Notes: generated by a model from the sequence alone, not told the origin. Positions 27,657 to 36,613 are shown, counted from the first letter of the stretch. The stretch: DNA of 64,000 bases from Streptomyces tsukubensis (GCF_009296025.1 NZ_CP045178.1:1550001-1614000); one strand, 5' to 3'. Numbers and translations are program-made.

Positions 27657-28630
27657 ACGCCCACCCCACGCCCGAGCGCCGCAGGCGACTCGGCGCACCC
27701 CTCGCCCTGCTCGTATCCGCGGCTCTCGCCCTGACCGCGTGCGGCTCGGGCGAGCCCGCGGGGACGGGCGCGGGAGGCGGAGGCGGGGGCGCCAAGGCCG
27801 CCGCCGAGCCGGGGAAGGTCCCGACGAACGACGTGGTCTCCGGCGTACACGAGGACAAGGCGGCCGCCGGCCTGCTCCCCGCTGACGTGGCGAAGTCGGG
27901 CACCCTCAATCTGGCCGCATCGGTGGGCGCCCCGCCCTCCTCGACCTATCTGGCGGACGGCAAGAGCGTCGCGGGTATCGACATCGACGTGTCGGAAGCC
28001 GTCGCGAAGACCCTCGGCATCAGGCTGAAGAGGCAGGTCGCGAGCTTCGAGGCCATCCTGCCCGCGCTCGACAGCGGCAAGTACGACGTGGGGACGGGGA
28101 ACTTCGGAGTCACCGACGAGCGCCGCCACACCCTCGACTTCGTCACCTACATCAACGACGGCCAGGGGTTCGCCACCCGTGAGGACAGCGAGCTGAAGAA
28201 GGTCACGACGCTGAAGCAGTTGTGCGGTCTGACGGTCGGCACGGGGGCGGGCACCACCTTCGAGGTCACCCTGGAGAAGAGCAGGCATCTCTGCGCCGAG
28301 GCGGGCAGGAAGCCGTACGACGTGAAGACCTACTCCGACCAGAGCGCCTCCTGGGCCGCACTGCAACAGGGCCGCATCGATGTCGTGATGAGCACCATCA
28401 ACGGGCTGCGTTACGCGGTGGCGCAGCAGGAGGGGCTGGAGTTCCGAGGCGAGTTCCACCGTCTCGACGTCGGCTTCGCCTTCAAGAAGGGGACGAAACT
28501 CGCGCCGGCCTTCCAGGCGGCCGTGAACGAGATCATCAAGAACGGCACGTACGCCCGCATCCTCAAGAAGTGGGACGTCACCCCTTCCGCGCTCACCTCG
28601 TCGAAGATCTCGCCGCCCGAGATCAAGTGA
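27653..28630 (+). CDS. ABC transporter amino-acid-binding lipoprotein (second)
   Basis: The 325-residue protein has a lipoprotein signal with lipobox LTAC near residue 28, a long Gly-rich linker and a family 3 solute-binding domain (IDIDVSEAVAKTLGI, LDSGKYDVGTGNFGVTDER). It diverges considerably from the binding protein at 20662-21651 in sequence. It is translationally coupled to the acetyltransferase and has no permease on its own strand, so it presumably uses the divergent permeases. The gene ends facing the DUF5685 gene across a hairpin. Confidence 0.92.
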   Translation: MNAHPTPERRRRLGAPLALLVSAALALTACGSGEPAGTGAGGGGGGAKAAAEPGKVPTNDVVSGVHEDKAAAGLLPADVAKSGTLNLAASVGAPPSSTYLADGKSVAGIDIDVSEAVAKTLGIRLKRQVASFEAILPALDSGKYDVGTGNFGVTDERRHTLDFVTYINDGQGFATREDSELKKVTTLKQLCGLTVGTGAGTTFEVTLEKSRHLCAEAGRKPYDVKTYSDQSASWAALQQGRIDVVMSTINGLRYAVAQQEGLEFRGEFHRLDVGFAFKKGTKLAPAFQAAVNEIIKNGTYARILKKWDVTPSALTSSKISPPEIK

Positions 28631-28646
28631 TGTCGTCGAGTGGGTA

Positions 28647-28683
28647 CCGCGGGGGAACCCTCCACCGAGGGACGTCCCCGCGG
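28647..28683. terminator. bidirectional terminator
   Basis: CCGCGGGG (28647-28654) pairs with CCCCGCGG (28676-28683), and an inner CCCTC/GAGGG stem completes a long hairpin between convergent stops. Confidence 0.7.
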
Positions 28684-28713
28684 CCCCTGTCCGACTCCGC
28701 CCGCCCGCCCGCC

Positions 28714-29910
28714 TCAGCAGCCGTCGCAGCCGCAGTCACAGCTGTCGCAACCGCAGTCACAGTCGCAGCAGTCACAGTCGGGGCAGTCGCAGCCGTCGCA
28801 GCTCTGGCAGCAGCCTTCGCGCTTCTTGCCCGACCAGGGCCCCTCGTACTCGGAGGCGCAGCAGACCTTGCAGGTGCAGCAGAGTCCGACGAGGGCCGCG
28901 CAGCCGGCCAGGAGCCCACGGCCACCGGGCCGAGGGGGTTGCCCGCCCGCGCCACCGGCACCGCCCCGATCCCCCTCCCCCGTCTTCTCGTCCCGGTCCG
29001 GGGAGAGCGGCTCGAAAGCGGGGCCCGGCCGGTGGGCTCCGCGGGGTGAACAGCCCGAGGCGCGAAAGGCCCGGTCCACGGAGCGCGGGAGTTCGTGGGC
29101 GAGCAGGAGGTGCGCGAGCCGGCCGTCGGTGAACTCGACGTCCCGCAGCGCCAGCCGGATACCGTGCACGGCGTCGTCCGCGAGGCGCCGCGCCTCGGTG
29201 AGCGGTGTCCCGGTGGCGGTCAGCGGGTTCCACGCACCCGACGCGGCGTCAGTCTCCTTGTCCTCCACGGCGTCGAGCAGGTGGGCGAGGCGTCCGAAGA
29301 GCCGGCCGGCCTCGGCGAGCGGCGCGCGGTTTCCCGGCCGGCCCGCGAGGACAGCCGTGTGCGCGAAGGCGGCGGCCGTGGCGGTCTCCGTCGGTTCCGT
29401 GACGGTGGTCAGCGCCGTGCCGGGTCCGGCCAGCGCCTCTATGGAGCCCTGCCGGCCTGCCGCCGAGACCAGTACGGCGGTGTCGAAGCCGACCCCCACC
29501 CCCGAGCGCCGCCCCGCCTCGGCCCAGCCTGAGGCGACTCTGCGGGCCGCGGCGGCGACGGGTCTACGGGCCAGTACGCCGTCGCCGTCGGCGACATGGT
29601 CGTGGACCTTGGCCGAGGCGAGCACGAGGGAGACTGCGGCGGCGAGCCTCGCCCCCTCGCCCCTGGCGACGGACGCGGTGCGCATCCCTCTGAGCGGACA
29701 GGGCCCCGCGGTACGTCTGCGGCCGTTGGCCGATTCCGCCTGAGCCTCCGTCAGAACGGAGATGATCAGACCGTCATAGTTCGTCACGACTCGGGCGAAT
29801 TGGCCATGATCTGTCCGCAGTGCGAGACAGAGCCCGCACAAATGAGCCATCCACTGACTCTTCAGCGCCTCCCCGAGGCTGTGGGCACAGGGTCTGACAA
29901 TTCCGAACAC
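28714..29910 (-). CDS. DUF5685-like protein with Cys-rich tail
   Basis: The 398-residue protein begins FGIVRPC and contains the block MAHLCGLCLALRTDHGQ typical of the Streptomyces DUF5685 family, with paired Cys motifs that could bind metal. From about residue 365 the tail is extraordinarily rich in Cys and Asp: 15 Cys in the last 32 residues, mainly as CDC and CDCC repeats. It is preceded by a short hydrophobic and Cys segment (LVGLCCTCKVCC) that could be a membrane or metal site. GTG 29910 is preferred over the first ATG because it has a G-rich ribosome site and matches the family start. Function is unknown; metal handling is a guess from the Cys content. Confidence 0.82.
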   Translation of the reverse strand: MFGIVRPCAHSLGEALKSQWMAHLCGLCLALRTDHGQFARVVTNYDGLIISVLTEAQAESANGRRRTAGPCPLRGMRTASVARGEGARLAAAVSLVLASAKVHDHVADGDGVLARRPVAAAARRVASGWAEAGRRSGVGVGFDTAVLVSAAGRQGSIEALAGPGTALTTVTEPTETATAAAFAHTAVLAGRPGNRAPLAEAGRLFGRLAHLLDAVEDKETDAASGAWNPLTATGTPLTEARRLADDAVHGIRLALRDVEFTDGRLAHLLLAHELPRSVDRAFRASGCSPRGAHRPGPAFEPLSPDRDEKTGEGDRGGAGGAGGQPPRPGGRGLLAGCAALVGLCCTCKVCCASEYEGPWSGKKREGCCQSCDGCDCPDCDCCDCDCGCDSCDCGCDGC

Positions 29911-30216
29911 CGACGTTTCCCCCAAGGACCCGAACACCCCGATACGATCGCGGCATCGTACCGGCGGCCCGATGGGCTGTTTCGTTCACCCGTACGCACC
30001 GCCCGTCACCCATAGGCACCCATCGGGCGCGAATAATCACATTTCACTCTCCGTCAGCACATGTGCACGGCTTAGGCCTTGAAGAATCACGGTGCGCTCT
30101 GCACCAGTACCGTCACGAAAACACCGCGCGGCGACTATCCCCTTGGCGCACCATCCGCATCATGGACGACCATAGAGATGCGGAAAGCAGGGAAACCGCT
30201 GCGAGAGGAGGCGTCC
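29911..30216. other. divergent promoter region between DUF5685 and sepF-like genes
   Basis: No gene is recognised in these 306 bases. GC content falls around 30030-30130, consistent with promoters in both directions. The ribosome site GAGGAGG for the sepF-like gene is at 30205-30211. Confidence 0.4.
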
Positions 30217-30660
30217 ATGGGATCGGTGCGCAAGGCGAGTGCCTGGCTGGGCCTCGTCGACAACGACGACGAGCGTTACTACGACGGTTACACGGATGAA
30301 CCGGCGGAGGGCCCCGAGACGGGCAGCAACTGGGCGACGGACCCGCGGGTGCGGGCCGCGGCCGACACGGCGGAGGAGGAGGACCGCAGAATCGGCACGG
30401 TCACTCCCGACAGCTTCAGGGACGCCCGCCGCATCGGAGAGCTCTTCAGGGACGGCATCCCCGTCATCATCAATCTGACCGCCATGGAGCCCGCCGACGC
30501 CAAGCGCGTGGTGGACTTCGCCGCCGGTCTGATCTTCGGCCTCCGCGGCTCGATCGAACGCGTCGCGACCCGGGTCTTCCTGCTCTCCCCCTCCGACACA
30601 CAGATCGTCGCGGGGGAGAGGTCGAGCCGCTCCAGCGGCGGCTTCTTCAACCAGAGCTGA
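30217..30660 (+). CDS. sflA: SepF-like cell-division protein
   Basis: The 147-residue protein has a membrane-targeting N-terminus ([14 protein letters not shown]), an acidic Asp/Glu/Tyr linker, and the SepF C-terminal domain with [20 protein letters not shown] and [15 protein letters not shown]. SepF proteins tether FtsZ to the membrane and curve it. Streptomyces has two SepF paralogues besides the one in the main division cluster; the neighbourhood and short length fit SflA. ATG 30217 follows GAGGAGG. Third positions are strongly G/C-biased as expected. The assignment to SflA rather than SflB rests on remembered gene order. Confidence 0.85.
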   Translation: MGSVRKASAWLGLVDNDDERYYDGYTDEPAEGPETGSNWATDPRVRAAADTAEEEDRRIGTVTPDSFRDARRIGELFRDGIPVIINLTAMEPADAKRVVDFAAGLIFGLRGSIERVATRVFLLSPSDTQIVAGERSSRSSGGFFNQS

Positions 30661-30669
30661 GCAAGGGGC

Positions 30670-31869
30670 TCACCGGAACGCGTCGAGACCGGTGAGCGCC
30701 TTGCCCAGCACGAGCTGGTGCATCTCCACCGTCCCCTCGTAGGTGAGCACCGACTCCAGGTTCGTGGCGTGCCGCATCACCGGGTATTCGAGAGAGATCC
30801 CGTTGGCGCCGAGCACGGTCCGCGCGGTGCGGCAGATCTCGATCGCCTCGCGGACGTTGTTCAGTTTGCCGAAGCTGATCTGTTCGGGCCTCAGCCGCCC
30901 GGCGTCCATGCGTCGGCCCAGGTGGTGTGCGAGCAGGATGCCCTTGTGCAGCTCCACCGCCATGTCGGCGAGCTTGGCCTGGGTGAGCTGGAACCCGCCG
31001 ATGGGTTTGCCGAACTGCTCCCTGGTCCTCGCGTAGTCGAGCGCGGCCTCGAAGGAGGCGCGCGCCGCCCCCATGGAGCCCCAGACGATGCCGTAACGGG
31101 CGTGGCTGAGACAGCTGAGGGGCCCGCGCAGTCCGACGGCGTCCGGCAGTACGGCGTCGGCGGGCAGCCGCACCTCGTCGAGGACCAGTTCACTGGTGAC
31201 CGAGGCGCGCAGCGACCACTTGTGCTTGATCTCCGGGGCGGTGAAGCCGGGGGCACCGGCGGGGACCAGGAAACCCCTGATGCCGTCGTCGGTCATGGCC
31301 CAGACCACGGCGACGCCCGCCACGGAGCCGTTGGTGATCCACATCTTGCGCCCGGTGAGCACCCAGTCCCCGCCGTCCCTGCGGGCGTGGGTGCGCATCG
31401 CCGAGGGGTCGGAGCCGTGGTCGGGTTCGGTCAGTCCGAAGCAGCCGATGATCTCGCCGGCCGCCATCCCCGGCAGCCACCGCTGCTTCTGCTCCTCGGA
31501 GCCGAACCGGTGGATGGCGTACATGGCGAGGGAGCCCTGCACCGAGACGAGCGAGCGGATACCGGAGTCTGCGGCCTCCAGTTCCAGACAGGCCAGCCCG
31601 TACTGGACGGCGCCGGCGCCCGCGCAGCCGTATCCCTTCAGGGACATGCCGAGCGCCCCGAGCGCGCCCAGCTCCTTCGCCAGTTCCCGGATCCCCGGCA
31701 GCTCGCCGCGCTCGTACCACTCGGCGATGTGCGGGAGCACGCGGTCACCGGCCCAGGCCCGCACGGTGTCCCGTACGGCGAGGTCCTCGGGTTCCAGCAG
31801 GTCGTCCAGGCCCAGCGGGTCCGCCCGGTCGAAGGGCGGGGGCTTGGGCACTGAGGACATGGCGGACAT
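30670..31869 (-). CDS. acyl-CoA dehydrogenase, glutaryl-CoA dehydrogenase type
   Basis: The 399-residue protein has the acyl-CoA dehydrogenase domains in order: an N-terminal helical region, the middle beta domain with IIGCFGLTEPDHGSDPS and WITNGSVAG, and a C-terminal helical domain with ARTREQFGKPIGGFQLTQ. The catalytic base is the Glu in LTYEGTVEMHQ. The overall pattern (ARYGIVWGSMGAA, VMRHATNLESV) resembles glutaryl-CoA dehydrogenase, which oxidises and decarboxylates glutaryl-CoA in lysine and tryptophan breakdown. ATG 31869 is chosen for GGAGG six bases upstream. It converges with sflA nine bases from its stop. Confidence 0.9.
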   Translation of the reverse strand: MSAMSSVPKPPPFDRADPLGLDDLLEPEDLAVRDTVRAWAGDRVLPHIAEWYERGELPGIRELAKELGALGALGMSLKGYGCAGAGAVQYGLACLELEAADSGIRSLVSVQGSLAMYAIHRFGSEEQKQRWLPGMAAGEIIGCFGLTEPDHGSDPSAMRTHARRDGGDWVLTGRKMWITNGSVAGVAVVWAMTDDGIRGFLVPAGAPGFTAPEIKHKWSLRASVTSELVLDEVRLPADAVLPDAVGLRGPLSCLSHARYGIVWGSMGAARASFEAALDYARTREQFGKPIGGFQLTQAKLADMAVELHKGILLAHHLGRRMDAGRLRPEQISFGKLNNVREAIEICRTARTVLGANGISLEYPVMRHATNLESVLTYEGTVEMHQLVLGKALTGLDAFR

Positions 31870-32651
31870 GGCGGACCTCCGGGGCGTTACGGGTGGCGCG
31901 AAACTAGCGGTGTTAGTCACAGCTTTGGAACAGACGCTACGGGCCCGCCCACGCGCCGTCCAGGCTCTCCGGAACCCGTCACCCCACAGGGCCCTCGCCG
32001 GGCGGCACGGCGATCACACACCACCCGCGGCGGCGCACGGGCCCCTCCGGCCGCACGAGGAACCCCTCGGCCGCCCCCGAGCGTCGCCCTCCGGCATGTT
32101 CCCGGCCGTCGTGGTCCGCCCCGGCTGTACGGGGCCGACGGCTCAGGAATCGGCCCCTGGTCGGCGACGAGGGGCCCACCCCCGTCGTACGGGGTACGGG
32201 GACCGACGGCAGGTGGTCGACGTGGATTGCACGGGGAGCCGATCCGGCCGGCCGCACGGGGGCCGGGCCGACACCTCGGGGACGTCGGTCGCGCGTGTGT
32301 GTGGCGGGGGGCCCGCCCGGACGCACAGGGGCCGACACCTCGGAGACGTCGGTCGCCTGCGCGTGTGGCCGGGGCCCGCGCGGACGCACGGGGACGGCAC
32401 GTGCACGTGTGCCGGGGCCCGCCCAGCCGCGCGCGGGCGGCACCTCGGGAACGTCCGCCGCGCGCCGGGGGCCCGCCCGGACGTAAAGGGGCCGACACCT
32501 CGGAGACGTCGGTCGCCTGCGCGTGTGGCCGGGGCCCGCCCGGACGTACAGGAACCGACACCTCGGGGCCCATCGGCCGCGTGCGCCGCGTGCGCCGCGT
32601 GCGCCGCGTGCGCAGGGGCCGGGCCCGCCAGGCCGCGCGTGGGCCGGTGCC
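31870..32651. other. repeat-bearing spacer between dehydrogenase and MFS genes
   Basis: No gene can be supported. Open frames are long on both strands only because of extreme GC and repeats. The part near 31870-31930 probably contains the dehydrogenase promoter. Confidence 0.6.
32255..32650. repeat. degenerate 45-65 bp repeat field
   Basis: About six related units recur, with landmarks GGGGCCCGCCCGGACG, GACACCTCGGRGACGTCGG and TGCGCGTGTGGCC in the same order. Two of them (starting near 32308 and 32468) are almost identical over 60 bases. The field ends with four copies of GCGTGCGCC near 32577. It decays in all reading frames, so I regard it as non-coding. Confidence 0.8.
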
Positions 32652-34358
32652 TCAGCGGCGGCGCTCTGCGCCGACCGCCGGCACCCGGCGCGCGGCCCGC
32701 GCCTCCGTGTCCCCGGACCTCGGGGCGGTGCCACTCTTCTCCCGTACGGCAGGGGGTCGGGCTCCGTCGTCCTCCGCGCCGGACGCGTCCCCCTCGGGGC
32801 CGCAGTCCATCCTCGGCGGCAGCCGCAGCGCGGCCATCGCCCCGAGCAGCAGCAGCGCGGCGCTGACCAGGAGCGTCACATGCAGGCCGTGGACGAAGGA
32901 CTCGCGCGCCGCCGAGCGCAGAACCGCGCCCGCGTGACCGCCGAGCCGGTGGGAGACCTCGTAGGCCTCCCCGAGCGAGTGCCCCGCGAGGGCGCTCGAC
33001 GCGGCGGAGACCCCTGGCACCGACGACAGTCCTGGCGCGTAGGCGGCGTTCATGACGCTGCCCAGCAGGGCGATCCCGATGCCCGCGCCCAGTTGGTACG
33101 ACGTCTCCCCTATCGCCGCGGCCCCGCCCACCTGGTCCTGCGGGGCCTCGCTCAGCATCGACTCGTACGCCCCGAAGAGGGTGCTCTCCAGACCGAAGCC
33201 GAGCAGCACGAAACCGCAGATCATCAGCGGCGGGTTGTCGTGGGCGCCCATCCCCGTCAGCGTCAGCACGGCGGCCGCCGTCAGGGCGAAGCCGCAGGCC
33301 ACCATCGCCCTCGGTCCGAACCGGTGCAGCAGCTTCGAACCGAAGAGTCCCGCCGCCATCGCCGCGAAGGTGAGCGGCAGCAGCCGCAGCCCGGTCTGGA
33401 GCGGCGAGAGGCCGAGGACGAGCTGGAGATACTGCGCGGCGACGAGTTCGAGGCCGACGAGGGCCAGCATGGCGAGCACGATGCAGCCGACCGACGTACC
33501 GAACGCGGACCGGGAGAACATCCGCAGGTCCACCAAGGGGTGCGGGCGCCCTCGCTGTCTGCGGACGAAGAGGAACATCAAGGCCGCGCCCACCACCAGG
33601 GACCCCAGGGTGACGGCGTTCAGCACGCCCTCTCCCCCGCCGGCGCGCTTCACCCCGAGGACCAGGCCGAAGAGGCCCGCGGCTGCCATCAGCGCGCCCA
33701 CCACGTCCCAGGGCCCGTCCTTCGCTCCCCTCGACTCGGGCAGCAGCAGCCGGCCCACGGGCAGGCTGACCAGCATCAGGGGGATGTTGACGAGGAAGAC
33801 GGACCCCCACCAGAAGTGCTCCAGCAGGAAGCCGCCGAGCAGCGGGCCGACCGCCGCGCCGACGGCGGCGACCGCGCTCCACACGCCGATGGCGAGGGCG
33901 CGCTCCCTGCGGTCGGGAAAGACCATACGGAGTATGGAGAGGGTGGCAGGCATGATCATGGCGCCACCGACCCCCAGCAGGGCGCGGGCGGCGATCAGCA
34001 GCTCAGGGGTGGTGGCGAGCGCGGCGACCGCCGAGGCCACCCCGAAGAGCGCGTAGCCGATCAGCAGGACGCGCCTGCGCCCCACCCGGTCCCCGAGGGT
34101 GCCGAAGAGGATGAGCAGCGAGGCGCAGACCAGCGGGTAGATGTCGACGATCCACAGGAGCTGGACCGCGCCGGGGCGCAGGTCCTCGGTGACCGCGGGG
34201 ACCGCCACATGCAGCACGGTGGCGTCGAGAGCGACGAGCAGCAGGCTGACGCAGAGGACCACGAGAACGAGCCAGCGGTTCGCGCCGGCCGTGTGAAGGC
34301 CCCCGGGCCGGCCCGGCTCCGCCCCGCCGCGTGGCGCGGCCGTGGTCGTCCCCGACAT
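32652..34358 (-). CDS. MFS drug-resistance-type exporter (DHA2, 14 spans)
   Basis: The 568-residue protein has about 14 membrane segments, motif A GTLGDRVGRRRVLLIG after the second span, and the antiporter motif C region GVGGAMIMPATLSI. This is the proton-driven DHA2 family, whose members export drugs, dyes or natural products. The N- and C-termini are polar and low complexity. ATG 34358 is chosen because GGAGG lies seven bases upstream; an ATG at 34388 lacks a ribosome site. No TetR regulator gene flanks it. Its 3' end runs into the repeat field. Confidence 0.93.
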   Translation of the reverse strand: MSGTTTAAPRGGAEPGRPGGLHTAGANRWLVLVVLCVSLLLVALDATVLHVAVPAVTEDLRPGAVQLLWIVDIYPLVCASLLILFGTLGDRVGRRRVLLIGYALFGVASAVAALATTPELLIAARALLGVGGAMIMPATLSILRMVFPDRRERALAIGVWSAVAAVGAAVGPLLGGFLLEHFWWGSVFLVNIPLMLVSLPVGRLLLPESRGAKDGPWDVVGALMAAAGLFGLVLGVKRAGGGEGVLNAVTLGSLVVGAALMFLFVRRQRGRPHPLVDLRMFSRSAFGTSVGCIVLAMLALVGLELVAAQYLQLVLGLSPLQTGLRLLPLTFAAMAAGLFGSKLLHRFGPRAMVACGFALTAAAVLTLTGMGAHDNPPLMICGFVLLGFGLESTLFGAYESMLSEAPQDQVGGAAAIGETSYQLGAGIGIALLGSVMNAAYAPGLSSVPGVSAASSALAGHSLGEAYEVSHRLGGHAGAVLRSAARESFVHGLHVTLLVSAALLLLGAMAALRLPPRMDCGPEGDASGAEDDGARPPAVREKSGTAPRSGDTEARAARRVPAVGAERRR

Positions 34359-34824
34359 CTGCCTACCTCCAGTGGTTCGCTCGCTCATGGCGGTGCGGCG
34401 GGGTGCGGTCTCCCGGGCCCCGCGCCGGTGGCAAGTGAGCCGTCAGAGTACGCGAGCGTCCCGGCCCGGTACGTGGCGCACCTCTCACCCTGCCGGACCA
34501 GCGTCCATGGCGTGCGCCACAGGACGGCTCCTCGCGCGGGCCCCCGACACGCCCGCCGTGACCGTACCGCTGCCCCTCGGGACGGGCGGACCCGCCCCGG
34601 ACAAGGCCAGGAAGGGGAAATTCCGTGCGGAGCGGGGGTGAACAATTTCGTAAGACCGATAAACACCCTCCGGATAACCCCCTTGGAATTGAAGGAACGG
34701 CAGCCCGGGGGTCGGTGAATTGATAGGAATAAACATCTATCTGAGAGCAATCCCACATCACATCGTCATCACGAAGCGGGGGAATCGGCGGGGTTTGCCA
34801 CTCACTCGCTGTAACGTCGATTGG
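34359..34824. other. divergent promoter region between MFS and PAP2 genes
   Basis: There is no gene. The segment 34620-34790 is unusually AT-rich for this genome and contains several possible -10 sequences (for example TATCTG near 34737). Confidence 0.5.
34812..34817 (+). promoter_or_regulatory. -10 element for a leaderless PAP2 transcript
   Basis: TAACGT ends seven bases before GTG 34825, with no ribosome site between them. The spacing fits a transcript starting at the GTG. No good -35 is visible. Confidence 0.4.
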
Positions 34825-35889
34825 GTGCGTACCGAACCAAACCCAGGCCGCCTTCAGCGGCTCTTCGCGCGGCTGGACCGTGAGCCGGAACGGCCGGCCA
34901 GTCTTCACGTGCCCGGGATGAGCCGACACCGAGTCGCACTCCTGGGCGCGACCCTCGCCTTCTACCTGGCCATCGTCTGGGCGGTGGTGATCAACTCCTG
35001 GCTGGTCCGGCTGGACTGGCAGGTCATGTTCTTCCGTCCTTACCAGCAGTGGCCGCAGGTGCACGCCTTCCTGGACTACTTCGTGGTGCTGGGACAGCGC
35101 GGCCCCACCGCCGTCATGGTGATGGCCTGGCTCGGCTGGCGTTCGTGGCGCCAGCACACCCTGCGCCCGCTGCTCGTCCTCGGCGCCTCGCTGCTGCTGC
35201 TCAATGCCACGGTGGGCGCCGCCAAGTACGGCATGGGCAGGCTCGGACCGCACTACGCGACCCTGATCGGCTCGAACGAGATGGGCCAGGGCGGCGATAT
35301 ATTTCCCTCAGGACACACCGCCAACGCCGTCGTGACCTGGGGAATCCTCGCCTACCTCGCCTCGACCCCCCGCGCCAGGCGCTATCTCTCCGCGGGCTCC
35401 GCACTGGTCTCCCTCGGCGTCGGCCTCACGACCGTCTATCTCGGTACGCACTGGCTGAGCGACGTCGTCCTCGGCTGGGCGGCGGGACTGCTCGTCCTGC
35501 TGGCGCTGCCCTGGTGCGAGCCGTTGATCACCCGAGTGGAGGCCTGGATCTTCTCGCTGCGCGAGGCCTGGCGCCACCGCCCCGCCCCGGTCATGCCCAC
35601 CCCGGCCGCGCCCGTCCCTGTCGGTGCCTCCTCCGACGCGCTCCCGCAGAGCGCACGGACGGCCGAGGGCGGCTCCCTGCGGGACCCCTCGGCCGAGGAG
35701 GGCACGAAGAGCGGCCGCGACCCGGTCGGTGCGGGCCACGGCGGGACGGGCCGCACCGCACGCCAGGAGCGCGCGCACAACCTCCGCCCCGACCGCGCGC
35801 CCGGCACGCCCTCCGGCACCCGCAGGCCGCAGCCGCCCGACCGGGTCGCGCCGCGTTCCACCTCGGCGAGGCCGGTGACCGGCGGCTGA
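34825..35889 (+). CDS. PAP2-family membrane protein with altered phosphatase motifs
   Basis: The 354-residue protein has about six membrane spans and the PAP2 (type 2 phosphatidic acid phosphatase) layout. The PSGHT core and the late His/Asp (TVYLGTHWLSDVVLGW) are present. The first motif reads KYGMGRLGP where the usual Arg is Gly, and the third lacks the usual Arg before VYLG. These residues bind phosphate, so activity is uncertain; I recall other Streptomyces sharing this form. The C-terminal 80 residues are a polar, Arg/Pro-rich cytoplasmic tail. GTG 34825 is chosen for the adjacent -10; ATG 34918 is an alternative. Confidence 0.82.
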   Translation: MRTEPNPGRLQRLFARLDREPERPASLHVPGMSRHRVALLGATLAFYLAIVWAVVINSWLVRLDWQVMFFRPYQQWPQVHAFLDYFVVLGQRGPTAVMVMAWLGWRSWRQHTLRPLLVLGASLLLLNATVGAAKYGMGRLGPHYATLIGSNEMGQGGDIFPSGHTANAVVTWGILAYLASTPRARRYLSAGSALVSLGVGLTTVYLGTHWLSDVVLGWAAGLLVLLALPWCEPLITRVEAWIFSLREAWRHRPAPVMPTPAAPVPVGASSDALPQSARTAEGGSLRDPSAEEGTKSGRDPVGAGHGGTGRTARQERAHNLRPDRAPGTPSGTRRPQPPDRVAPRSTSARPVTGG

Positions 35890-35925
35890 CCCCCTGAGCC
35901 GCGGGGACGGTACGCACATACCCAT

Positions 35926-35986
35926 CCCCGCACACGGCGAAGGTCCCGACCCCTGAGAGGGGCCGGGACCTTCGCCGTGTGCGGGG
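35926..35986. terminator. perfect 23-bp bidirectional terminator
   Basis: A 23-base arm at 35926-35948 (starting CCCCGCACACGGCG) pairs without mismatch to 35964-35986, and the loop itself contains a CCCCT/AGGGG stem. It lies between the convergent PAP2 and I78 genes. Confidence 0.9.
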
Positions 35987-35999
35987 TGAGCGGCGCCGC

Positions 36000-36215
36000 T
36001 CACCCCTTCCAGCAGCGCTTCACGGTCTCGTCGGCGACTTCGAAGTTCAGCCGTCCCGAGAGGAACTCCATGGTGATGATGGTGCCGGGGGCCAGCGACC
36101 TGACCGTGGCCCAGCCGCGCTCGCGGGCCAGCCGCTCCGCGCTCGCCCGGTCGAGGCCGACGTAGGTCTCCGGGTTGTCCTCGGGGTCCTCGGACGGGGT
36201 CGGGATAGGTGCCAT
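36000..36215 (-). CDS. I78-family peptidase inhibitor
   Basis: The 71-residue protein has the short I78 inhibitor pattern: YVGLDRASAERLARERGW, a central strand, and RLNFEVADETV near the end. Members inhibit serine proteases such as elastase or subtilisin. There is no signal peptide, so it would act in the cytoplasm unless exported some other way. ATG 36215 is used; an in-frame GTG at 36224 is an alternative, since GGAGG overlaps the region between them. It faces the PAP2 gene across a strong hairpin. Confidence 0.82.
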   Translation of the reverse strand: MAPIPTPSEDPEDNPETYVGLDRASAERLARERGWATVRSLAPGTIITMEFLSGRLNFEVADETVKRCWKG

Positions 36216-36613
36216 GTCCTCCACGGTAGGCGCCGCCGAGTACGGACGGAAGGCGTCCGGCCGCGCTCCGCGGAGCCCCGACGGGCGGGAATCACGGATA
36301 CCAAGGGTCACCGATCCCTCTCCTGTCACACTTTTGTCACAGGATCACGACAACGTTTCCTTCGAACTCCTTCACACGATCGAGGGGTTAACACGCCTAT
36401 CTCGTCGTCATATCGGACCGGCGGAACAGTCAAGAACCGATCACGTCAATTCCCTTGCGAGGAAATCCACTCAGGGGTCATCGGGAACACTCTGCCGAAT
36501 TCACAGGAAGGGGTTCCTACGGTGGAGTCGGGACCGCCAGACGGAACTCAGCCAATTCCACGGACGGTTCCCCGGCCACATCGGATCCGCCCCCGCTCAG
36601 CGTCACCGCGCCG
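36216..36613. other. intergenic region upstream of the I78 gene
   Basis: I cannot support a gene. The stretch is comparatively AT-rich and has a TGTCACA direct repeat near 36325-36342 and a GTG with a good ribosome site at 36522. That frame runs into the antisense of the WYL gene, so it may be a truncated gene start. Confidence 0.4.

Noticed and set aside
31979..32734. Open frames encoding repeated Arg/Pro/Gly peptides in the repeat field
   Set aside because: All frames give equivalent repeat peptides with no start site or family resemblance, so they reflect DNA repeats and not a gene.
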